From the NCBI RefSeq assembly GCF_900106805.1, contig NZ_FNNP01000001.1, positions 1,116,001-1,180,000 on the forward strand: a stretch of 64,000 nucleotides of DNA, given 5' to 3'. This document shows, in pieces, positions 37,513 through 45,823 of this stretch; the first letter of the stretch is position 1; every line of letters starts with the position of its first letter. The notes under the pieces were generated by a model, which did not search any database, had not been told where the DNA came from, and saw only the letters and a program-made list of their open reading frames with translations. Both the position numbers and the translations under genes were made by a program. Origin of the DNA: Ruegeria halocynthiae. GTDB lineage: Bacteria > Pseudomonadota > Alphaproteobacteria > Rhodobacterales > Rhodobacteraceae.

Positions 37513-38289
37513 ATGACCAATCAGATTACCCAAGCGGAACAATTCGCGGCCCTGCACAAGAAGGGCGATCCGGTCATCCTCTATAATATCTGGGACGCGG
37601 GCAGCGCTGCCGCGGTGCGCGATGCGGGGGCCAAGGCACTGGCCACAGGCAGCGCACCAGTCGCGATGGCACAGGGTTTTTCCGACGGCCAGCACATCCC
37701 CTTTGAAATCGCGCTGGACAACGCCCGCCGCATTACCGAGGCAGTAGATATCCCGGTCTCGATGGATCTTGAGGGCGCCTATGCCGAAGATACGTTCGGC
37801 ATTTCAGCCAACGTCAAACGCGCTCTCGAAACCGGCGTCATCGGGTTTAACTTCGAAGACCAGATTGTTGGAGCAAAAGACCTTTATGACATCGAAACCC
37901 AGGCCGCACGTATAGCCGCCATGCGCGAATCCTGCGATGTCGCGGGTATCCCCGCTTTCATCAACGCCCGTACCGATATCTTTCTCAAGGCCGCCCCGGA
38001 AACTCATGATCAGGCGATGTTCGACGATGCCATGGCCCGCGCCAAAGCCTATGCCGACGCCGGAGCCAGCGGTTTTTTTGCGCCCGGCCTGAAGGATGAA
38101 GCCATGATTGGCCGCCTGTGCGAGGCAACCGACCTGCCTGTCAACATCATCGCCTTGCCCGGTACCCCCGATACACCCACGCTTGCCAATCTCGGCGTGG
38201 CCCGGATCAGCTATGGCCCGGTGCCCTATCGGCAAATGGTCGCTTGGCTTCAGGACAAGGCACGCGAGGCGCTGCAATCCGGCGGATGA
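37513..38289 (+). CDS. Isocitrate lyase/PEP mutase-family enzyme
   Basis: 258 residues of the isocitrate lyase/phosphoenolpyruvate mutase superfamily. SMDLEGAYAED carries the metal-binding acidic motif, GFNFEDQIVGAKDLYD the second acidic loop, and AFINARTDIFLK the barrel strand. The KKCGHC-like lyase cysteine motif is absent, so it is not isocitrate lyase; oxaloacetate decarboxylase- or carboxyphosphonoenolpyruvate mutase-like activity is possible. It begins shortly after the pyrG terminator. Confidence 0.85.
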   Translation: MTNQITQAEQFAALHKKGDPVILYNIWDAGSAAAVRDAGAKALATGSAPVAMAQGFSDGQHIPFEIALDNARRITEAVDIPVSMDLEGAYAEDTFGISANVKRALETGVIGFNFEDQIVGAKDLYDIETQAARIAAMRESCDVAGIPAFINARTDIFLKAAPETHDQAMFDDAMARAKAYADAGASGFFAPGLKDEAMIGRLCEATDLPVNIIALPGTPDTPTLANLGVARISYGPVPYRQMVAWLQDKAREALQSGG

Positions 38290-38360
38290 TACACTTTTAG
38301 GGGATTGCATTCTGGCCTTTTCCTCCGCACCTTGCACAAGACGCCGGAGGAGGACGCATC

Positions 38361-38654
38361 GTGGCCAAAGGATATTGGGTAGCCCATGTCGATGTAGACG
38401 ACATTGAGACCTATCAATCATATGTTGCTGCCAATGCAGCCCCTTTTGCCGAACACGGTGCCAAATTCCTCGTACGCGGCGGTGACCGGACCGAAGTAGA
38501 GGGCGAGGCCCGCACCCGCACCGTAGTGATTGAGTTTCCAAGCTATGAACAGGCCATGGCCTGTTACGAAAGCGAGGGATATCAGGCGGCCAAGGCGCTG
38601 CGTGATCCGGTATCAACCGCCGATCTTGTGATTATTCAGGGCTATGACGGATAG
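38361..38654 (+). CDS. DUF1330 family protein
   Basis: 97 residues, a dimeric alpha/beta-barrel (ferredoxin-like) domain: AKGYWVAHVDVDDIETYQSY, FLVRGGDRTEVEG, RTVVIEFPSYEQAMACYES. Such small proteins are usually homodimers; biochemical roles are mostly unknown. GGAGGAGG lies 9 bases before the start. It follows the PEP mutase-like gene and could be in the same transcript. Confidence 0.87.
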   Translation: MAKGYWVAHVDVDDIETYQSYVAANAAPFAEHGAKFLVRGGDRTEVEGEARTRTVVIEFPSYEQAMACYESEGYQAAKALRDPVSTADLVIIQGYDG

Positions 38655-38695
38655 CGCCGCTTGGCGCGCCTCGAAATACGGAATATTCTGCCGAT

Positions 38696-39145
38696 ATGTT
38701 GAGAAAACTCTTTCAGGCCTTTCGGCCGCCGCAACACGACAAACTGCCTGACCCGGATGCCGAACTGGCCTTGGGGGCGCTGCTGGTGCGCGTGGCGCAG
38801 GCGGACCGTGACTATAAACTGGAAGAGATCAGCCTGATCGACCGCATCCTCGCGCGGCTTTACCAGCACAACGCCATTGAGGCCGCCAAGGTACGCGCCA
38901 CCTGCGAGAAACTGCACAATGCTGCCCCCGAAACCGATACGTTCGGCAAGCTGATCCGCGAAACCACCAATTTGAACGAACGTCTGGCCGCGCTGGATGC
39001 TCTGTGGGAGGTGGTGCTGGCGGACGGAAACTCGGACGAAGGCGAGGTCAAGATCGTCGAAGAAGCCCGCATCGCGATGGGTCTCAGCTTCAACGACAGC
39101 AAGGCCGCGCGCGAACGGATACAAAGCCGCTTGGAAGCGACCTGA
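38696..39145 (+). CDS. TerB-like protein (paralogue 1)
   Basis: 149 residues of an all-helical TerB-type domain: LGALLVRVAQADRDYKLEEIS has the conserved Asp-x-x-Tyr, and ALWEVVLADGNSDEGEVKIV the second half of the repeat with an acidic patch. TerB of tellurite resistance clusters binds Ca2+; this genomic form has no tellurite genes nearby. A paralogue follows at 39222. Confidence 0.83.
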   Translation: MLRKLFQAFRPPQHDKLPDPDAELALGALLVRVAQADRDYKLEEISLIDRILARLYQHNAIEAAKVRATCEKLHNAAPETDTFGKLIRETTNLNERLAALDALWEVVLADGNSDEGEVKIVEEARIAMGLSFNDSKAARERIQSRLEAT

Positions 39146-39171
39146 GCTGCGCTTGAACAGACGCGCAATTT

Positions 39172-39206
39172 GACCCGAAAACCGGTTCCCACTTTTCGGA
39201 TCGCGC
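39172..39206. repeat. Palindromic intergenic element between the TerB-like genes
   Basis: CCGAAAA (39175-39181) and TTTTCGG (39193-39199) enclose the loop CCGGTTCCCAC. Elements of the form CCGAAAACCGGTTCCCAC are common as dispersed repeats in alphaproteobacterial, especially Rhizobiales, genomes (recalled). Only this copy was noticed here. Confidence 0.45.
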
Positions 39207-39221
39207 TATATATATCCAACT

Positions 39222-39659
39222 ATGTTCAGTGATTTCCTGTCCCGGCTTACGCAGCCGCAGCCCGACCCGCTTGTCGAAGATGACGCCCGTCTGGCCCTCA
39301 CCGCCCTGTTGGTGCGCATCGCACGGTCCGACAACGACTATGCCGACACCGAAATGGCCCGGATCGATCGGATATCAGCCGAACGTTATGGCTTATCCCC
39401 GTTCGAAGCCGCCGCCCTGCGCGCCCGCGCCGAAGACCTTGAGGCCGAGGCCCCCGATACCGTCCGCTTTACCCGCGCGATCAAAGAGGCCGTCGCCTAT
39501 GACCACCGTCTGGCTGTTGTTCAGGCAATGTGGTCAGTTGCGCTTGCCGACGGACACCGAAGCGGCGAAGAGGACTCGCTGCTGCGCCTTGTGGTCAGCC
39601 TATTGGGAGTCAGTGATGTGGATTCGGCACTGGCGAGGCAGAGGGCGGCCAAGATCTGA
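39222..39659 (+). CDS. TerB-like protein (paralogue 2)
   Basis: 145 residues, clearly related to the preceding gene product: LTALLVRIARSDNDYADTEM aligns with its first helix pair and AMWSVALADGHRSGEEDSLL with its second. The tandem suggests a local duplication with divergence. Function unknown. Confidence 0.82.
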   Translation: MFSDFLSRLTQPQPDPLVEDDARLALTALLVRIARSDNDYADTEMARIDRISAERYGLSPFEAAALRARAEDLEAEAPDTVRFTRAIKEAVAYDHRLAVVQAMWSVALADGHRSGEEDSLLRLVVSLLGVSDVDSALARQRAAKI

Positions 39660-39789
39660 GCTGATTGCACGACATCAGAGCGGAAAACCTAGAACGAACC
39701 TGCTCGAGTTCTTTACGTGAGCCGTACCAGCCTAATGTCTGCTTTGAGCCCAAATTGACACCGGCACAGCAATACCAGACATTTGCAAA

Positions 39790-40680
39790 ATGACCGCTCA
39801 AACAGTTCACTCTTATTGGATAACAACCTCTGGCCGAGAAGGATTCTCTGGCTCGATTGACGCCTGCTTTCCCTATTGGAGCTTCACCAAAACCGTAATT
39901 TCAATCTGTGCTTTGAAATTGGCTGAAAGCGGGAATCTCGACTTGGACGCCACGCTGAAAGGAGAACGTTACACCCTTCGCCAACTTTTAAAGCACACCT
40001 CTGGTCTCCCAGATTACGGGCAGTTTTCTGAATATCACTCAGCCGTTGCGGCCAAGGAAACACCTTGGACACGCAACAAACTACTTGATGTGGCGCTTGC
40101 AAAAGGAATGTTGTTTGAGCCAGTACAAGGTTGGTCTTATTCCAACATAGGCTACATGTTTGTAGTCGAGCTAATCGAAGCGACGCTGGAGAAGCCGCTT
40201 CGTGAGGTTATTGCCGATATGGTGTGCAAGCCGTTGGGCCTGAACAGTATTGAGCTTGCAGAAACATGCGGGCAATTTCGGAGGGTACATTGGGAGGCCG
40301 CGACTGACTACGACCCAAAGTGGGTCTACCATGGGTGTTTGATCGGAAACGCGCCAGATGCCGCGCGGCTGCTGCACGCACTTATGACTGGTCATCTGTT
40401 GCAGCCAGCGACCATGCGCCAAATGTTAGATGAAAAAATCCTTGGCGGCGCTATTCCCAACCGCCCATGGACAGAATGTGGATATGCTCTTGGCCTGATG
40501 TATGGTGCTTTGAAAAGTGTGGGTAGAGCGGTTGGGCATTCCGGTGGTGGACCGTTTTGCGTAAACGCAGTCTATCATTTTCCAGACGTTAGTGATCCAA
40601 TCACTGTGGCCTCATTTACAGATGGGACCGCTGAGGGTGTTGCCGAGTTTGCAGCGGAGAGGCTAGCCGAAGTTCAATGA
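39790..40680 (+). CDS. Serine hydrolase, beta-lactamase class C family
   Basis: 296 residues with the three motifs of the serine beta-lactamase/DD-peptidase fold: SFTK (Ser31, Lys34), Tyr117-Ser-Asn in WSYSNIGY, and HSGGG (His250) replacing KTG. LRQLLKHTSGLPDYG is the usual family segment. No signal peptide is visible, so it is probably a cytoplasmic esterase or peptidase rather than an antibiotic resistance enzyme. Base composition is visibly more AT-rich than its neighbours, which hints at transfer. A 55-codon ORF overlaps its stop. Confidence 0.83.
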   Translation: MTAQTVHSYWITTSGREGFSGSIDACFPYWSFTKTVISICALKLAESGNLDLDATLKGERYTLRQLLKHTSGLPDYGQFSEYHSAVAAKETPWTRNKLLDVALAKGMLFEPVQGWSYSNIGYMFVVELIEATLEKPLREVIADMVCKPLGLNSIELAETCGQFRRVHWEAATDYDPKWVYHGCLIGNAPDAARLLHALMTGHLLQPATMRQMLDEKILGGAIPNRPWTECGYALGLMYGALKSVGRAVGHSGGGPFCVNAVYHFPDVSDPITVASFTDGTAEGVAEFAAERLAEVQ

Positions 40681-40844
40681 CTGCTTTGTCCCGCATAACC
40701 GACATTAAGTTTCGCTCACCTGATGATCGAGTCGAGTTTGTGAAGGCCGCCATTACAAACCTCGTCCGTATACCCACCTGGTCACATCAAGGGCGCAACT
40801 CGCGCGGTCAACTGACGGTTTTGATAGCATCACTGACCATTTAG
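40677..40844 (+). CDS. Short ORF, possible gene remnant
   Basis: 55 codons from the ATG at 40677, overlapping the serine hydrolase stop by four bases (ATGA), to TAG at 40844. The product starts MTALSRITDIKFRSPDDRVE and ends in a short hydrophobic stretch. I do not recognise it; it may be the truncated N-terminus of a gene carried in with the hydrolase. Confidence 0.3.
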   Translation: MTALSRITDIKFRSPDDRVEFVKAAITNLVRIPTWSHQGRNSRGQLTVLIASLTI

Positions 40845-40939
40845 GCTAATTCGCCACGCAAACTTGTCATTTGCGCATTGCATTAGCTCAATTTTTCGGC
40901 CCTAGTACCGCACCAACACCAATTACACCTGGACTGCCC

Positions 40940-41716
40940 GTGACAGACACCGCTCCCGTCATCGAGATCAAGAACCTTCACAAAAGCTTTGGCCAACTCG
41001 AGGTGCTCAAGGGTGTGGACATTACCGCGCATCGTGGCGACGTCGTGTCACTGATCGGGTCTTCAGGTTCTGGAAAATCCACGCTGCTGCGTTGCTGCAA
41101 CCTGCTGGAGGATAGCCAGGAAGGCGAAATCCTGTTCAAGGGCGAACCCGTAAGCTGGGTCGGCAATCACAATCACCGTCGTCCGGCCGATCCCAAACAG
41201 GTGCTGCGTATCCGCACCAACCTGTCGATGGTGTTCCAGCAATTCAACCTTTGGGCGCATTTGACCATCCTGCAGAATGTGATGGAGGCTCCGGTCACCG
41301 TTCTGGGCCGCGACCGGGCTGAGGTCGAGGATAGCGCACGCAAATATCTGGAAAAGGTGGGTATCGGCGACAAATGCGATGCTTATCCGGCGCAACTTTC
41401 GGGCGGCCAGCAACAGCGTGCCGCCATTGCGCGTGGCCTGTGTATGGAACCGCAGGCGCTGCTGTTCGACGAACCAACCTCGGCGCTTGATCCCGAGCTG
41501 GAACAGGAAGTGATCAGGGTGATCAAGGATCTGGCGGCCGAGGGCCGCACCATGATCATCGTGACCCATGACATGAAAATGGCTGCGGATATCTCCAGCC
41601 ATGTCGTATTCCTGCATCAGGGCCTGATCGAAGAAGAAGGCACTCCGGAAGACATCTTTACTACCCCTGAATCCGAACGGCTTCAGGGCTTTCTCTCCGC
41701 CACTCAGGCGGCATAA
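40940..41716 (+). CDS. Polar amino-acid ABC transporter, ATP-binding protein
   Basis: 258 residues from the GTG at 40940 (MTDTAPVIEIKNLHKSFG); the open frame begins 23 codons upstream in doubtful sequence. Walker A is GSSGSGKSTLL, Q-loop VFQQFNLW, signature LSGGQQQRAAIARGL, Walker B ALLFDEPTSALDP, and the switch His is in VTHDM. It belongs to the HisP/GlnQ group and heads a four-gene importer operon. Confidence 0.94.
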   Translation: MTDTAPVIEIKNLHKSFGQLEVLKGVDITAHRGDVVSLIGSSGSGKSTLLRCCNLLEDSQEGEILFKGEPVSWVGNHNHRRPADPKQVLRIRTNLSMVFQQFNLWAHLTILQNVMEAPVTVLGRDRAEVEDSARKYLEKVGIGDKCDAYPAQLSGGQQQRAAIARGLCMEPQALLFDEPTSALDPELEQEVIRVIKDLAAEGRTMIIVTHDMKMAADISSHVVFLHQGLIEEEGTPEDIFTTPESERLQGFLSATQAA

Positions 41717-41749
41717 TCCACGGACAGAACCAACAAAGGGGAGTAACTC

Positions 41750-42472
41750 ATGAAAAACCTGATTCTGACCACCGCAGCACTGGCGCTGACCGCCGGTATC
41801 GCCATGGCCGAGACCGTGCGCATGGGCACCGAGGGCGCCTATCCTCCGTACAACTTCATCAATGATGCCGGTGAGATCGACGGCTTCGAACGTGAGCTGG
41901 GCGATGAGCTGTGCAAACGCGCCAGCCTGGACTGCGAATGGGTCAAGAACGACTGGGATTCGATCATTCCGAACCTGGTTTCGAGCAACTACGACACCAT
42001 CATGGCGGGCATGTCCATCACCGATGAACGTGACGAAGTGATTGATTTCACGCAAAACTACCTGCCTCCGACCGCATCGGTCTTTGTTGCGACATCGGCA
42101 GATGTCGACACTGCCAGCGGTGTGATCGCGACCCAGACCTCGACCACGCAAGCCTCTTACGTTGCCGATAGCGGCGCGACGCTGGTGGAATTCGCAACCC
42201 CCGAGGAAACCATCGCCGCAGTGCGCAACGGTGAGGCGGACGCTGTCTTTGCAGACAAAGATTACCTGCTCCCGATCGTCGGGGAATCGGGTGGTGAGCT
42301 TGTCATCGTGGGCGAAGATATCCCGCTGGGTGACGGCGTTGGACTGGGTCTGCGCGAGTCGGATGGCGAGCTGCAGGGCAAGTTCAACGACGCAATCACG
42401 TCGATGAAGGACGATGGCTCGCTGAACGAGATGATCGTCAAGTGGTTCGGCGAAGACGCCCCCAGATACTGA
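41750..42472 (+). CDS. Polar amino-acid ABC transporter, periplasmic binding protein
   Basis: 240 residues: signal peptide (LILTTAALALTAGIAMA) then a family-3 solute-binding domain. VRMGTEGAYPPYNFINDAGEIDGFERELGDEL is the diagnostic N-terminal pattern (fragments TEGAYPPYNF and GFERELGDEL), and NYDTIMAGMSITDERDEVIDF the hinge region. The lysine/arginine/ornithine/histidine-binding group (ArgT/HisJ) is the nearest match. It is followed by a strong hairpin before the permease genes. Confidence 0.92.
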   Translation: MKNLILTTAALALTAGIAMAETVRMGTEGAYPPYNFINDAGEIDGFERELGDELCKRASLDCEWVKNDWDSIIPNLVSSNYDTIMAGMSITDERDEVIDFTQNYLPPTASVFVATSADVDTASGVIATQTSTTQASYVADSGATLVEFATPEETIAAVRNGEADAVFADKDYLLPIVGESGGELVIVGEDIPLGDGVGLGLRESDGELQGKFNDAITSMKDDGSLNEMIVKWFGEDAPRY

Positions 42473-42487
42473 TCAGACACTGACCCC

Positions 42488-42515
42488 CGGGCCCGCCATT
42501 CTGATGGCGGGCCCG
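42488..42515 (+). terminator. Strong hairpin between binding-protein and permease genes
   Basis: CGGGCCCGCCAT and ATGGCGGGCCCG form a 12-bp perfect stem with loop TCTG and a short T run after it (CTTTG). In ABC importer operons such hairpins protect the upstream mRNA or cause partial termination so that the binding protein is made in excess. Confidence 0.6.
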
Positions 42516-42558
42516 ACTTTGTTCATGTGCATGGCACCGCAGCCTCGCAGGCTTTGAA

Positions 42559-43446
42559 ATGTTCTCTTACTGCTCTGATCCCGATACGCTGGACACGTTC
42601 CGCTGGTTCTCGTGCTATCTTACCAATGGCGTCCATTGGTCGTTCTACGCGTCCTTCCTCAAGGTTTTGGCGCTTCTGGCGGTCACCGCCCCCGTCGCGC
42701 TCAGCTTTGGCTTTGCCGGGGCCATGTCTGCACGGTCGCACTTTCCGCCCTTCAGCTGGTTGGGCAAAACCTATATCGCCATTGTGCGCGGCGTGCCCGA
42801 TATCGCGTTTTTCCTGTTCTTCGTGATCGCACTGGATCAGGGATTCGAATGGATCCGCCACAAGGTTCTGTGCCCGGATTGGACCGATCCGATCCGCCAA
42901 GGCAATGACTTTCTGGTCTGCCAGGCCGCCAAGCTTCCACTAGGGACCTCACCGGAATGGGTGCACGAAACCTATGGGTTTTTCCTTGCGGTCATCACCT
43001 TTTCCATCGTTTTCGGCGCCTTTGCCGCCAACGTTCTGTTCGGCGGTATGCGTGCCGTGCCCCATGCGCAACTCGAAACTGCCGAGGCCTATGGCATGTC
43101 CCGTCGCCAGACATTCTGGAAAATCCTCGTGCCGCAGATGTGGGTCTACGCCCTGCCCGGCCTTTCAAACCTCTGGATGGTGTTGATCAAGGCCACTCCT
43201 CTGTTGTTCCTGCTTGGCATCGAAGACATCGTATACTGGGCTCGTGAACTGGGCGGCACCAAGACATCAAAATTCACGCAATATCCCCATGGCGATTGGC
43301 GCATGTGGTACTTCCTCGCCCTGCTGATCTTCTACCTCGGAATGACCCGCGTCTCAGAGCTTGGGCTTGAGAAACTGATGCGCCGCCTGTCCCACGGTCA
43401 GGCCACATCCGGCGGAGAGCTTTTGCGCAAGGAGACCACCGCATGA
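42559..43446 (+). CDS. Polar amino-acid ABC transporter, permease 1
   Basis: 295 residues with about five membrane segments and the EAA loop ETAEAYGMSRRQTFWKILVP that contacts the ATPase. It is longer than a typical HisQ because of an insertion around residues 95-135 (region with several cysteines: KVLCPDWTDP, FLVCQAAK) between the first segments. It overlaps the second permease by four bases. Confidence 0.9.
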   Translation: MFSYCSDPDTLDTFRWFSCYLTNGVHWSFYASFLKVLALLAVTAPVALSFGFAGAMSARSHFPPFSWLGKTYIAIVRGVPDIAFFLFFVIALDQGFEWIRHKVLCPDWTDPIRQGNDFLVCQAAKLPLGTSPEWVHETYGFFLAVITFSIVFGAFAANVLFGGMRAVPHAQLETAEAYGMSRRQTFWKILVPQMWVYALPGLSNLWMVLIKATPLLFLLGIEDIVYWARELGGTKTSKFTQYPHGDWRMWYFLALLIFYLGMTRVSELGLEKLMRRLSHGQATSGGELLRKETTA

Positions 43447-44249
43447 GCTGCGTCCAGACCATTCAGGATTACGGCCTGCGTTCGCTGGGCCTTGGGGAAC
43501 GCCTGCTGCCCAAAACTGACTTTACTTTGTGCGAGCATTTCACCCTGATCGGCTCGGGCATGATCTGGAATATCTATTTTGGCATCATGGCAATGGTCAC
43601 AGGGTTCTTTCTGGCAACCGCGCTGGCAATGGGCAAGGCATCTTCGAACAAGTGGCTGCGCAAACCGTCTGAATGGTTCATCTTCCTGTTCCGGGGCTCG
43701 CCGCTGTTTATCCAGTTTTTCTTCGCCTATTTCTTCTTCCTGTCGCTGAAGAAACCCTATCCAATGTTCGACTCCTTCACCTCGGCCTGGCTGGGGGCGC
43801 TGATCGTGCTGTTTTTGAACACCGCCGCCTATTCCGGCGAGATCTTCTATGGCGCCCTGCGCTCGATCCCCAAAGGCGATATCGAAGCCGCGGATGCCTA
43901 TGGCATGTCCGGCTGGTCCCGCTTTCAGCGCATCATCTGGCCCACCATGTTGCGGCTGGCCTGGCCCGCCTATACGAACGAGGCGATCTTTGTATTCCAA
44001 TCCACCACACTGGTCTTCTTCTCGGCCTTCCCGGCGTGGCAACAACGGGGCGACGCGCTCTATTACGCCAGCTATTTCGCAGACAAGACGTTCAACCCAT
44101 TTGTCCCCTACCCGATTCTGGCCTTCTATTTCATCCTGCTGACGCTAGTGATCGTCTGGGGTTTTGGCATGGTCAACAAACACCTGAACCGTCACCTGCC
44201 CGCCGAGCGAAAGGCCAAGATGCGGTTCCGTCTGAATCTAGCGCGCTGA
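43443..44249 (+). CDS. Polar amino-acid ABC transporter, permease 2
   Basis: 268 residues, HisM-like, with the EAA loop EAADAYGMSGWSRFQRIIWP and about five membrane segments. FLFRGSPLFIQFFFAYFFF near residue 80 is the conserved family-3 permease segment. It forms the channel with permease 1. The start ATG overlaps the preceding stop (ATGA). Confidence 0.92.
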   Translation: MSCVQTIQDYGLRSLGLGERLLPKTDFTLCEHFTLIGSGMIWNIYFGIMAMVTGFFLATALAMGKASSNKWLRKPSEWFIFLFRGSPLFIQFFFAYFFFLSLKKPYPMFDSFTSAWLGALIVLFLNTAAYSGEIFYGALRSIPKGDIEAADAYGMSGWSRFQRIIWPTMLRLAWPAYTNEAIFVFQSTTLVFFSAFPAWQQRGDALYYASYFADKTFNPFVPYPILAFYFILLTLVIVWGFGMVNKHLNRHLPAERKAKMRFRLNLAR

Positions 44250-44264
44250 GGTTAGACCGGAGTT

Positions 44265-45074
44265 TCAGGTCCACTCTACCGGATTTAGGCGGAAAAGTTT
44301 CGAAAGCTGGTCATAAACCTCGGGAACCTCGTGCTGCAGAGCACGGGGGCGTTCGAAGAACACCTCGACCGAGACCGCAAAGAACTCTTCATGTCCGGTC
44401 GCTCCATAGGGATCAATCACAGTGTGCCGCCCAGTCTCGACGGCTTGGACATGCGCATCATACGCGGACAGAAACACCTTTTCCCATTCGGCAAAGCTCT
44501 GTCCCTCGCTCAGGATCGGCACACCGTTGGTCCCGCCTGACAGATCATCGATCTGATGCGCGAACTCATGCAGCACCACATTCTGCCCGTCGCTGTCATT
44601 CAAAGCCCCCTGTCGGCTGTGCGCCCAGGACAGAATAACCGGACCGCGATCCCAGCTTTCGCCGGTCCGCACGATCTCTTTCTCCGAGACAACAAAACCC
44701 GACTGCCTGCGCTGCTTGGATTTGAACGCATTGGGATAAATCAGGATCGTCGTCAGATTATCGTACCAAAGGTCGCTGTTGATCACGAGCAGACAGGCTT
44801 GCGCCGCAATCGACAGCTCCATCTCCTCGGTCACCTCCAGCCCGTCACAGCCGTAGAAATCCACCTGATCCAGAAACAGATTTACCTTGCCGTCCAGATG
44901 TTGGCGCAATGGGGAAGGCAGCCGCTGGATAATGGGCACCTGCCGGTCGATAATGTCGCGCTGATGCGCGGACAGAGGTGTCGCAAGCAACGCGGCACGG
45001 GCCTGTATTCTGGACCAGAAGTAATAGGTCAGGCCGCCGCCGATCAGTAACAGAATAGTAAAGAAGATGAACAT
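44265..45074 (-). CDS. mtfA: MtfA-like zinc metallopeptidase (M90)
   Basis: 269 residues. One N-terminal membrane segment (FIFFTILLLIGGGLTYYFW), then the M90 domain with the zinc motif LHEFAHQIDDLSG (His169, Glu170, His173) and the downstream Glu region HEEFFAVSVEVFFERP. E. coli MtfA is cytoplasmic and senses Mlc; this anchored form faces either side, probably the cytoplasm. Length and motif match the family. Confidence 0.88.
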   Translation of the reverse strand: MFIFFTILLLIGGGLTYYFWSRIQARAALLATPLSAHQRDIIDRQVPIIQRLPSPLRQHLDGKVNLFLDQVDFYGCDGLEVTEEMELSIAAQACLLVINSDLWYDNLTTILIYPNAFKSKQRRQSGFVVSEKEIVRTGESWDRGPVILSWAHSRQGALNDSDGQNVVLHEFAHQIDDLSGGTNGVPILSEGQSFAEWEKVFLSAYDAHVQAVETGRHTVIDPYGATGHEEFFAVSVEVFFERPRALQHEVPEVYDQLSKLFRLNPVEWT

Positions 45075-45823
45075 AAGAGGACACTATAGGCATCCCCAGA
45101 CCGGGCACAATCGGGCGCTGAATGTTGTACAACTCAGAAGAAACAGCTTTCAAAGCCTGTACAAATTGGACGATCTCGATTTTCGCACCAGTTAACGGCG
45201 CAGAAGCAATCAAATTTTGATCAGCTTTTTTAACAACGCGGCGATCCTCATTTAAACCTCGCGAAACAAGATCACGGAACCCTCAATTGACCTGAGCGGT
45301 TGGTTGTACGGCAAACGTGTGCCGACATCGTATGGAGCCAAGCAATCCTGTTTTCACCTGCCCGACAGCCTTTTTGACCAGACCATCATATGTGATTGGG
45401 GCATGCCAGAGGTGTTCTAACAAATCATTTCCAAACTGCAGGATCATCTGTCTGCCGGTCTGGTAGTGATGATTCCCGGCGGAAATTTCTATCACCGCTG
45501 TGCGAAAAGCCAGGAAGCTCCGATCAATCTGGAATAAACGCGAGATAATCGCACCACCGGTAATCGCGTGCCCCTGCCCAGCCTCGCAACCTGTCGGATC
45601 TAAAACGTATAGCCGGAGTGGGATACCCCTCCCCGGTGGCCCGCATAGAGGGCATTGTTGATGGCGTTGGTCATGACTTCGTACGCGATGCACGGTAGGC
45701 GAGGCAGTTGAAAACACCCAGTACGACAATTTGGTGAAATCTTGCTGACTTTGCGGAAGGGGACTTGGCTTGTCTGCGCTTTGAATTTATATTTCCCAAA
45801 GATAAAATTCGGGAAATCCAAAT
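45075..45823. other. Gene-poor 749-bp stretch
   Basis: No ORF with credible composition was found. The longest (minus 45283-45729, 148 codons) has a product without a recognisable motif, although its lower part (FGNDLLEHLWHAPITYDGLV) is not obviously random, so a decayed gene is possible. TTGTAC-AACT and CCTGTACAA lie at 45124-45164 as an inverted pair. The region is more AT-rich than its surroundings and may be an old insertion scar or the regulatory region of the DegT-family gene. Confidence 0.4.

Noticed and set aside
41063-42151. 362-codon minus-strand frame opposite the ABC ATPase and binding protein
   Set aside because: It spans two real genes on the other strand and lacks any motif.
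45283-45729. 148-codon minus-strand ORF in the gene-poor stretch
   Set aside because: No ribosome site, no recognised motif, atypical composition; kept only as a possible relic in the description of the region.
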